Source of the DNA: Apostichopus japonicus | Taxonomy: Eukaryota; Echinodermata; Holothuroidea; Aspidochirotida; Stichopodidae | Assembly: GCF_037975245.1 (NCBI RefSeq) | Contig: NC_092567.1 | Location: 727,501-787,500, forward strand | DNA: 60,000 nt | Reading direction: 5' to 3' | Shown here: positions 25,001-37,000 of the stretch, one piece after another | Position numbering within the stretch: position 1 is the stretch's first letter | Layout of the letters: the number at the start of each line of letters is the position of its first letter | Notes under the pieces: model-generated | Told to the model about the DNA's origin: nothing | The model's input: only the letters and a program-made list of their open reading frames with translations | Database searches by the model: none | Made by a program: the position numbers and the translations under genes

Positions 25001-28000
25001 AATTAGAGTGCTGTTTAACCATTTAAATAACAATGAATGGACATATAAACTTGGTTTACTTGCAGATTACGAAAAATAGTTATTTTTTAGAGATGTAAAT
25101 TTGGTTTTTTATTAGAGTTGGAGTATGAAACTTTGTTTCTGAGCGAAAACATGTAACTTGAAGCAAAATAAAGATGCCCCGGCCATTCTGCGAGGACGCT
25201 TCCATTTTTCAAAAAGGCGTTTTCTCTTTTTATTTTTTCTATTTTGTTTACTTTTAAACATGAAAATTATTTTAAAATATGTAAAGAACTTAGTAATGTA
25301 CTGCAAACTATCTATAAAAACAGAAAAACGATGTTTTAGGCATGAATAATGTGTTTAATATAACTAAAGTAGTAGGCCAATAGTCATGAGCTCATGATGA
25401 TAGTGTCGTCAATTCGTTTTCTCAGTTTATATTTGCGACATATCACCGTGTACATCGATCAATGGCATGGTGAAAACCCCGTATGAAAATATGTTGACCC
25501 CAAAAGACGCAAATGGCCGTTCTAGAAAGTACCGTCATAACATTAACAACACAAGGCCAGTTTGCTCTCTCAGGTCCGCACGTGTACAGCCATTTTTCAC
25601 ACATGATATTATGCTGTGCATGCATTGCGGGCGCGATTGCGGCAAACATAAAAGAAAATGAATGAAACTGAAAAACTTACGATATTTTTTCACAAATATT
25701 GATGCTTAGATAAGTGCTTCCTCACAATCAACGAGCCGCCCTAAAATTCGCTCCGCTTACGGAAAAACTTCTATGTATATAACAAATGGAAAAACCCGAG
25801 TTTTTACACACATAATTCCCACTGACATTGGTCACAGAACATAAGTAGGTCATTGACATTCGAACTTGGCAACTTGCCCAAGTTCATCGCACCATGGGAA
25901 CGACACAACACATTGAACATGATGTTATATTCTCCCGCCATCTGGACGCCGAGTGTAATATGCAAATTATGAATGGTACTGCGCAGCGTGGTTAAATCTT
26001 AACCTATTGCGACACAAATTTTGGGAAGCTGTTGTTTGAAGTAACTTTTGTATCAAATGTAAGGTACTGTATCATGTATGTGACACAAGAGAAAGAAAAT
26101 GAAATCGGAGGCTGCTCGAACCAGTTTCAGCTTGATTTTTACAACCCATCGCACAACACGTGCGTGCGTAATTTGTTTTCTTAACATGACTTTTAATGAG
26201 TAAGTAGGAAAGGTGTTTAAGTTTGCTAATTTATGCGAGTTTTTGTTTAAAATCTTGTGATTGATAGACAAATATATTGTTTTTTTTTCTTCAAAAGTTA
26301 CGACGTTGCCGAAGGCCGAGTTATATAAATTCAGTGATCTGAACTTCTGAAGACCACGAATACTGATCATGTGTGTTAGGCAATTATTATTACACGAAAG
26401 GTTCGCAATATTATTGGGCCTAATTAGCAAGGGCGTAGGAACCGGGGGGCTGGGGGGCGCCAGCCCCCAGTGAAAAATGTGGAGGGGCGGAAGTATCATT
26501 CCGCCCCCCCCCCCCCCACTTCGCAAGTCAAAAAAACCCTTTTTCATTTCCAAATGAGAAAAAAATCTCATTTGGAGCACCAAATTGCATCTAAGGCCAG
26601 GTGAAAATACAAAATTAAGTTTACAAAATGGAGTGGGTGTTGAAGTGTGCTATATTGCACCAAACTGCATCTGAGGCCACCTGGAAATGCAAAAAAATCC
26701 AAAGGGGAGGGGGACACCCCCTCCCCTTAGACCCCTCCCCCAGGCCGGCCATCAGTCTTCAGCCCCCCCACTCAAAAGTAACTTCCTACGCCACTGCTAA
26801 TTAGTAATTAACATACATTGATCGTTGTCTTGCTGCCTGAATTGCTACCTGCTGGAAAAGAAAACCTTAATTATTGTACTCATAACGTCCTATTTTCATT
26901 AAAAGTCCAGTAACGGTGCGTCGAAAAGGCCGCGATCGGGAAACAGCGTTTAAACGTTTAACCGACCGGCAGGCGATACGGTGAAACGGTTAGCGAAATA
27001 TCTGATAGGTCACACCCTTATTTAAACACACACAACAAAACGCCCTTATTCAATGAAAATATACTGAAAACCATGTCGTAAAAACACAAAATCGCTTATA
27101 ACTCGAAAACGGAAGGAGACATCGACTTTTGTCGGCTGTATAGGGATTTCCTAAACCGAATTTTGATGCGCTCTATCCACCTGTGTCATTTATGAGCTTC
27201 TCTGACGTAAGCTGCAGTACGTAATTTCTCTGTACCAGTTCCGCGAAATTTATTTACGCAGTAAACATCGTTCATTATGTTTTCTTTCACAACGAATATT
27301 CAAAGTTGTGCTCCACACGCTTCACAGATATTGTTTTATGTCGTTCATTTTCAATTCTACTTTAAAATTACATTTTCGAACGATGCATTGCATGCCTTAT
27401 CAAGCATTCCTGATTAGTAAAACTAAGGAAGGATATTCAAATATATATTATTTTCATTTGACATGATTTTATGAGTTGTTCCACTTGAAAAACGATGATA
27501 AAACCGAAAAACAAAACATTTACTTCTCATGTGACGCATACCGGGAGACTCATAAAAACTCCCCCTACTCATTAAAATAAACTTATACATGCCGTCAGGC
27601 CAGTTGAAAGCCGTCAGGCCAGTTGAAAGCCCTCCCCAGTAATGTTTGATCAGCTCTTCCCAATATACAATACTCAAATAAGCAATGAAAATATATTCAT
27701 TTTCCACAGAAATCTACCCAACATGGGCCCCAAGTCACTGCTTTATTTTCTTAGTAGTCATGGAAACAATTGTTTGCAACTCTCTTGCTGGCCAGGTGTT
27801 TTCAAGTTTTATTAATAGCACGACTTTTGATTGGTTCATTCAAGATAAACTTTCTATCCCTGCTGGATTGTTCTACTTATATATATATGAATGAATATTT
27901 GGTTTTCAATTAACTAAGTAACAGATAACATCCATTCCATTACGAACAGTAGGGGTAAAATAATGTTTGCTTCTAGAGGCAGCCAGCCATGAAGGTTCTG

Positions 28001-31000
28001 CGGTGCTAAACCCCCCACGAAGATAAATACTATGCTAATTAACATAAGGTAGGCGTGAATTTGACAAAGCCAAGTTTATGATTGGACTAAGCCTTTCAAA
28101 AAAGTTTGGTGGTGGGGATATCCAGGGTAGGGAATGCACATGTAAGCAGCATGCTACAGGTGGCCCAGACCCAGGCTGCGACCTTACCAGGGCAGTCCAT
28201 CTGCTTTCGCGGGCAACTTACAGTAACGGGTTAGGGGGAAAATAACAGTTTTTTTTTGTTTTGTTTTTTTGCGTGCATTGAAGTCGGGGATATTTTTTGG
28301 ACGGAATGCGCTCTCAGAAAAGTTTGAAAGTGAGTGCGGTTCTGTAGTAAACGGTACTGTAGTACGTCAAGTAACACAGGAATTTATTGGAAATAAAGAT
28401 CTCTTTGATATCCAGCTACGACTGTTTCATTGTTGATATTTTTTTCTTGTTTTTTCTGACACTGCGTTCCTTGGTGAGTTAACTTAAACTTATCCTAGTT
28501 TAATACTAGCCTATAACTTAAGAGTCATAGAATGTGCTTGCTACGATCGACCAAGACTAGTTTTTATTATCCTAGCCAAATCATTTTTCAAACACCTAGT
28601 ACAGAACTTACTCCGTCTTATATACAATCACACTTTTGCAACGTTTGTAATATTCCTCGGCAACTTCTGGTAGAGTCTGAAAACGGCTGTAGTTACACTA
28701 AGGATTCAACGCAAGTCACAACCTTGATATGTCTAGAATTGCCTTTGCGGTTTTTGATCGCGATAAATTTCGTGGAAATTTCGTTGAAACTTCGTTGACA
28801 ACCTTGCCCGCAGTAGTCTAAATCTTGTCAACGAAATTAACCGATTTTCAACTTTTTTTATCGATTTTTAACTTTTGTTATCGATCGTTGATTTTTTTTC
28901 AACGGGAGTTAAGCGAAATCAGTACTGTATATAGAAGTATTTTATGACCTTTGTATTTGTGGTAGACAAAATCAGATTTATTGACATGTGTCTACTAATA
29001 GGAAAAGGGAATAACATCATGTTATCATGCACTGAAGCTGATATTCCATTATTGTGGCTTCCACTCCTCTTATGACATGCTGATACTGACATCATGTGAT
29101 TATCATACACAAATGTTAAATCAGCCAGACCAGACTGCTGTATCATATAAAAGGTGGAAGGTTGGAAGGGGTGGAAAGTCATAATTGCTTGATTTTGACT
29201 ATAAGTGATCAACTGTATCATCTCAAGGGTATCTAAGAATCAGGATAATCATAATAATAATACCAAACAAAATCAATTACTAACTATTCCAAAATTTCAA
29301 ATTTTTGAGCAAACAACAAATTCTTCATCCCTTTTGTACAGAACACAGCTTGAATATCAATAAACGAGTATGTCTATGTAATTTAAGGAATGAAACATAG
29401 ACGACTGTCTATGTCTATGTAATTTAAGGAATGAAACATAGACGACTGCTTTAAGGCTTAATTCAGGCTTAATTGACCGGTAGCTCACCTTTGGCATGAG
29501 TGCGTCTAGCCTGATATCTGTGTGGTCCTCACCCTCATCATCGGCAGCTGCGGCGAACTCCTCCAGATCCGGCTGATATATAATAAACATAGAACAAAGA
29601 GTGTCTACAAATTTACAACAAGAGAGGAGGGATTTCATACCAGCTGCTGACTGTGAACATTAGCTCATTAAATACAATAAAATATTGATTACTAAAAACA
29701 TTTACAAGAGAAAACGACTTGCCGAGGAATTTACGCAGGGTCGATAGAAAATTGGGTACCGCACCTCCAATTCTGAGGTAATCCACGACCAAGGAAAGAA
29801 ACGTTTTCTTCTTCTAATTCCACACTGACAAACATAGATATCTCAAAGATTCTTCTATTTTTTGTATTATTTGATTTCATATTTTCCCTTCCTCTTCTTC
29901 CTTTTCAGGGTAGGTTTTCCACTCGCTAAGCACACAAGGGTTTTTAGATCACTTCCCTGCACAACTGTTTTTCTTATTTACTTGACTATTTCATTGCACC
30001 ATGATTTGGAAAAACAAACCAATGAAACAAAAAATAAGAATGAAGATACAGACATGAATGGATAGATGCTAAGGTTGTAATTTCAAGTAAACTTCAAACA
30101 ATCAATATAAAGGGTTTTCTACTCAAAGAATCCTTCTCTGTGTATCATTCTTCACAGAATACTCTATTCCAGATTTTGTACGAATATATATGAAGTGAAT
30201 GAAAGAGGTTTAATTTCAATTTAATTAGGTATCAACTTTATATTGACCATGTGTACCAGTTAGAGATGTACCAAGCGGTACCCACAATACCAAATGAACC
30301 CCAAACTGACTTCATATTATCCTGTGCTCTCACCACACCCATCTGTTCTCCCACCCTATCTCCCACCCTCCCTCCACCCCACCCTGAGACACACATCAGG
30401 GATGAACCTGGGGTAAGAAAAGTATCACGGAACTTTGCTAAAATTGCAGTATAGGCTCCAGTTTGCGTATGCTAGAGTGTGTAGGGATAATAGTTTTTAA
30501 TCGGTATTACATAAGATGAGGAGAGATAAGGCATAATTACCAGAGTCTGCAAAATATTGAAGCAAAACTGGTTGAGCCAGAGGACTGTCATAAAATCAAG
30601 GTAGAAGACCAGAGGATTGCATTGGATGAACATGATAGGAGAAGGCACTGAAACAGGAGGAGGAGAGAACAAATCACTTTTATCATTTCCAAGAGAAGGT
30701 ATTAAATGAGGATAAATTCAAGGTAGAAGACCAGAGGATTGCATTGGATGAACATGATAGGAGAAGGCACTGAAACAGGAGGAGGAGAGAACAAATCACT
30801 TTTATCATTTCCAAGAGAAGGTATTAAATGAGGATAAATTCAAGGTAGAAGACCAGAGGATTGAATTTGATGAACATGATAGGAGAAGGCACTGAAAGAG
30901 GAGGAGGAGAGAACAAATCACTTTTATCATTTCCAAGAGAAGGTATTAAATGAGGATAAATTCAAGGTAGAAGACCAGAGGATTGAATTGGATGAACATG

Positions 31001-34000
31001 ATAGGAGAAGGCACTGAAAGAGGAGGAGGAGGAGAGAACAAATCACTTTTATCATTTCCAAGAGAAGGTATTAAATGAGGATAAATTCAAGGTAGAAGAC
31101 CAGAGGATTGAATTGGATGAACATGATAGGAGAAGGCACTGAAACAGGAGGAGGAGGAGAGAACAAATCACTTTTATCATTTCCAAGAGAAGGTATTAAA
31201 TGAGGATAAATTCAAGGTAGAAGACCAGAGGATTGAATTGGATGAACATGATAGGAGAAGGCACTGAAACAGGAGGAGGAGGAGAGAACAAATCACTTTT
31301 ATCATTTCCAAGAGAAGGTATTAAATGAGGATAAATTCAAGGTAGAAGACCAGAGGATTGAATTGGATGAACATGATAGGAGAAGGCACTGAAAGAGGAG
31401 GAGGAGGAGAGAACAAATCACTTTTATCATTTCCAAGAGAAGGTATTAAATGAGGATAAATTCAAGGTAGAAGACCAGAGGATTGAATTGGATGAACATG
31501 ATAGGAGAAGGCACTGAAAGAGGAGGAGGAGGAGAGAACAAATCACTTTTATCATTTCCAAGAGAAGGTATTAAATGAGGATAAATTCAAGGTAGAAGAC
31601 CAGAGGATTGAATTGGATGAACATGATAGGAGAAGGCACTGAAACAGGAGGAGGAGAGAACAAATCACTTTTATCATTTCCAAGAGAAGGTATTAAATGA
31701 GGATAAATTCAAGGTAGAAGACCAGAGGATTGCATTGGATGAACATGATAGGAGAAGGCACTGAAAGAGGAGGAGGAGGAGAGAACAAATCACTTTTATC
31801 ATTTCCAAGAAAAGGTATTAAATGAGGATAAATTCAAGGTAGAAGACCAGAGGATTGAATTGGATGAACATGATAGGAGAAGGCACTGAAACAGGAGGAG
31901 GAGAGAACAAATCACTTTTATCATTTCCAAGAGAAAGTATTAAATGAGGATAAATTCAAGGTAGAAGACCAGAGGATTGAATTGGATGAACATGATAGGA
32001 GAAGGCACTGAAAGAGGAGGAGGAGGAGAGAACAAATCACTTTTATCATTTCCAAGAGAAGGTATTAAATGAGGATAAATTCAAGGTAGAAGACCAGAGG
32101 ATTGAATTGGATGAACATGATAGGAGAAGGCACTGAAAGAGGAGGAGGAGGAGAGAACAAATCACTTTTATCATTTCCAAGAGAAGGTATTAAATGAGGA
32201 TAAATTCAAGGTAGAAGACCAGAGGATTGCATTGGATGAACATGATAGGAGAAGGCACTGAAAGAGGAGGAGGAGGAGAGAACAAATCACTTTTATCATT
32301 TCCAAGAGAAGGTATTAAATGAGGATAAATTCAAGGTAGAAGACCAGAGGATTGAATTGGATGAACATGATAGGAGAAGGCACTGAAACAGGAGGAGGAG
32401 GAGAGAACAAATCACTTTTATCATTTCCAAGAGAAGGTATTAAATGAGGATAAATTCAAGGTAGAAGACCAGAGGATTGAATTGGATGAACATGATAGGA
32501 GAAGGCACTGAAAGAGGAGGAGGAGGAGAGAACAAATCACTTTTATCATTTCCAAGAGAAGGTATTAAATGAGGATAAATTCAAGGTAGAAGACCAGAGG
32601 ATTGAATTGGATGAACATGATAGGAGAAGGCACTGAAACAGGAGGAGGAGGAGAGAACAAATCACTTTTATCATTTCCAAGAGAAGGTATTAAATGAGGA
32701 TAAATTCAAGGTAGAAGACCAGAGGATTGAATTGGATGAACATGATAGGAGAAGGCACTGAAACAGGAGGAGGAGAGAACAAATCACTTTTATCATTTCC
32801 AAGAGAAAGTATTAAATGAGGATAAATTCAAGGTAGAAGACCAGAGGATTGAATTGGATGAACATGATAGGAGAAGGCACTGAAAGAGGAGGAGGAGGAG
32901 AGAACAAATCACTTTTATCATTTCCAAGAGAAGGTATTAAATGAGGATAAATTCAAGGTAGAAGACCAGAGGATTGAATTGGATGAACATGATAGGAGAA
33001 GGCACTGAAAGAGGAGGAGGAGGAGAGAACAAATCACTTTTATCATTTCCAAGAGAAGGTATTAAATGAGGATAAATTCAAGGTAGAAGACCAGAGGATT
33101 GCATTGGATGAACATGATAGGAGAAGGCACTGAAAGAGGAGGAGGAGGAGAGAACAAATCACTTTTATCATTTCCAAGAGAAGGTATTAAATGAGGATAA
33201 ATTCAAGGTAGAAGACCAGAGGATTGAATTGGATGAACATGATAGGAGAAGGCACTGAAACAGGAGGAGGAGGAGAGAACAAATCACTTTTATCATTTCC
33301 AAGAGAAGGTATTAAATGAGGATAAATTCAAGGTAGAAGACCAGAGGATTGAATTGGATGAACATGATAGGAGAAGGCACTGAAAGAGGAGGAGGAGGAG
33401 AGAACAAATCACTTTTATCATTTCCAAGAGAAGGTATTAAATGAGGATAAATTCAAGGTAGAAGACCAGAGGATTGAATTGGATGAACATGATAGGAGAA
33501 GGCACTGAAACAGGAGGAGGAGGAGAGAACAAATCACTTTTATCATTTCCAAGAGAAGGTATTAAATGAGGATAAATTCAAGGTAGAAGACCAGAGGATT
33601 GCATTGGATGAACATGATAGGAGAAGGCACTGAAACAGGAGGAGGAGGAGAGAACAAATCACTTTTATCATTTCCAAGAGAAGGTATTAAATGAGGATAA
33701 ATTCAAGGTAGAAGACCAGAGGATTGAATTGGATGAACATGATAGGAGAAGGCACTGAAAGAGGAGGAGGAGGAGAGAACAAATCACTTTTATCATTTCC
33801 AAGAGAAGGTATTAAATGAGGATAAATTCAAGGTAGAAGACCAGAGGATTGAATTGGATGAACATGATAGGAGAAGGCACTGAAAGAGGAGGAGGAGGAG
33901 AGAACAAATCACTTTTATCATTTCCAAGAGAAGGTATTAAATGAGGATAAATTCAAGGTAGAAGACCAGAGGATTGAATTGGATGAACATGATAGGAGAA

Positions 34001-37000
34001 GGCACTGAAAGAGGAGGAGGAGGAGAGAACAAATCACTTTTATCATTTCCAAGAGAAGGTATTAAATGAGGATAAATTCAAGGTAGAAGACCAGAGGATT
34101 GCATTGGATGAACATGATAGGAGAAGGCACTGAAAGAGGAGGAGGAGGAGAGAACAAATCACTTTTATCATTTCCAAGAGAAGGTATTAAATGAGGATAA
34201 ATTCAAGGTAGAAGACCAGAGGATTGCATTGGATGAACATGATAGGAGAAGGCACTGAAAGAGGAGGAGGAGGAGAGAACAAATCACTTTTATCATTTCC
34301 AAGAGAAGGTATTAAATGAGGATAAATTCAAGGTAGAAGACCAGAGGATTGAATTGGATGAACATGATAGGAGAAGGCACTGAAAGAGGAGGAGGAGGAG
34401 AGAACAAATCACTTTTATCATTTCCAAGAGAAGGTATTAAATGAGGATAAATTCAAGGTAGAAGACCAGAGGATTGCATTGGATGAACATGATAGGAGAA
34501 GGCACTGAAACAGGAGGAGGAGGAGAGAACAAATCACTTTTATCATTTCCAAGAGAAGGTATTAAATGAGGATAAATTCAAGGTAGAAGACCAGAGGATT
34601 GAATTGGATGAACATGATAGGAGAAGGCACTGAAAGAGGAGGAGGAGGAGGAGAGAACAAATCACTTTTATCATTTCCAAGAGAAGGTATTAAATGAGGA
34701 TAAATTCAAGGTAGAAGACCAGAGGATTGAATTGGATGAACATGATAGGAGAAGGCACTGAAAGAGGAGGAGGAGGAGAGAACAAATCACTTTTATCATT
34801 TCCAAGAGAAGGTATTAAATGAGGATAAATTCAAGGTAAAAGACCAGAGGATTGAATTGGATGAACATGATAGGAGAAGGCACTGAAAGAGGAGGAGGAG
34901 GAGAGAACAAATCACTTTTATCATTTCCAAGAGAAGGTATTAAATGAGGATAAATTCAAGGTAGAAGACCAGAGGATTGCATTGGATGAACATGATAGGA
35001 GAAGGCACTGAAAGAGGAGGAGGAGGAGAGAACAAATCACTTTTATCATTTCCAAGAGAAGGTATTAAATGAGGATAAATTCAAGGTAGAAGACCAGAGG
35101 ATTGAATTGGATGAACATGATAGGAGAAGGCACTGAAAGAGGAGGAGGAGGAGGAGAGAACAAATCACTTTTATCATTTCCAAGAGAAGGTATTAAATGA
35201 GGATAAATTCAAGGTAGAAGACCAGAGGATTGAATTGGATGAACATGATAGGAGAAGGCACTGAAAGAGGAGGAGGAGGAGAGAACAAATCACTTTTATC
35301 ATTTCCAAGAGAAGGTATTAAATGAGGATAAATTCAAGGTAGAAGACCAGAGGATTGAATTGGATGAACATGATAGGAGAAGGCACTGAAACAGGAGGAG
35401 GAGAACAACAGGAAATAACTTTTTATGGACAATATTCCAGATTAGCATTTCCTTCAAGACTATGGAGATGGCAAGCTAGTTCCTGTTCCAAGTATTCACA
35501 CACATATAGTTCAGATAAGGTGTATTTGAATAGGTCTTAACAAATGGTGAAATGGGACAGAGGAAATTCCTGTCACCAGTTGTCGAACGATAGATAAAAA
35601 TGGTCGTAGGTTGTCCAGACCAAATGGGACATTGTGTTTTGGGGAAGTTGGGAAGTATTTTGGGAAGTAGTTTTTGGGAATTTGGGAACGGTCACCCTGT
35701 TGTAGCTAATTCAATAGGTGTAGTATGTATGTGTTATGGGGCATCAGAGAGTAAATCTTTAGAAGCTAGCCCTCTTTCCTTTCACCACCAAGCTTCAACA
35801 AGAGCATCAATGATGCAGTATCTCAATATCCTAATTTCAAATCTTTGCTCTGTCTCTACAATTATCAATATCAATCATGGTACAACAAATATATAACTTG
35901 CATTTTTGCCACGAATAGTCTCTGCAGGTTACACTTTATCCTGCTAGTCTTGCCTTTAGCGCTCATTGCCTGTTAGTCGAAAGAACGACGTTGCAAGGTT
36001 TAGTAATGTCATAGAATATTTAAGAACTTGTTTTTTATGTGGTATCCTTCATCTTAGGTCCAGGGATGTAAGTGCAGCCAAAAAAAAAAAACCGGAAAAC
36101 TATTCGGAGACCCCGGGTGAATGCCGTCCTAACACATCCTACTCCTAGCTCTGACTACTTACACACTATCGTTATGTTAGGCTAGCTCAGAAGTATTAGC
36201 GCTAACACATCTTACCCCTAGTTCTTACTACTTACACACTATCGTTATGTTAGGCTACCTCAAAGTTACGAATACGTCGCAGCGAACTACGGAATAAAAA
36301 ACAGTCTCACATTCGAATGCGATCACAAATATCGACTTTCATATGCGTATCCCGTAGATTTCCGCCGCTCACAAATATCACAAGCGTTAATTCCGAAAGT
36401 TATGTCGAGCACCAGCAGTTACGAAGATATTAATTAGCAGTCCAATCAACGTGAATTAGGCAAGGTTTTTCAAAGAACAGAAATGAGTTATGGCGATTTG
36501 AAGTTCGCACGTACGCAACGATATTCACATGGCACAATGTTGTACAGTGCAATGCGATGATGCGAAACAGGAATGGTATTTTGATTGATCGATGAGTGAA
36601 AGTTGAAGTTAGCTTGCTGCAACGGGCCAGGCATTTTTGCCGCGTTATGTCTTTGATATTCGAACAATTTTGTGGAACTTTATTGGAATAAAAAAAAAAC
36701 CGGATTTCCGTAAATATACGGAAGACTTACATCCCTGTAGGTCAGTCTCAGTTGGACTTTTTGGTCATATAGTTTGACGTCAATGACAACAGCCAAATTA
36801 GAAGAGGCGAACAACTCGACCATATTCTTGATGCCTGCCTTGAGAGCTAGGCCTATTGACCTACTGTATGTTACTGTAGACTGTAGTGGTGACTACCATC
36901 AAAACTGTGTCCACTTCTAGATATCAAAACAACCCACGTTTTTCCGCGTACCTAACTACAGAACAGAAAATTGTTCGCGAGGGTAGCCATTTTCGTATAT

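Noticed and set aside
26053-26583. 176-residue minus-strand ORF with a glycine run
   Set aside because: The Gly/Pro runs come from C/G homopolymers of the nested MITE; the rest matches no domain.
30647-35405. Each array unit as a real repeated coding exon
   Set aside because: Units lack a downstream donor and run into an in-frame stop, so they cannot be tandem coding exons as they stand.
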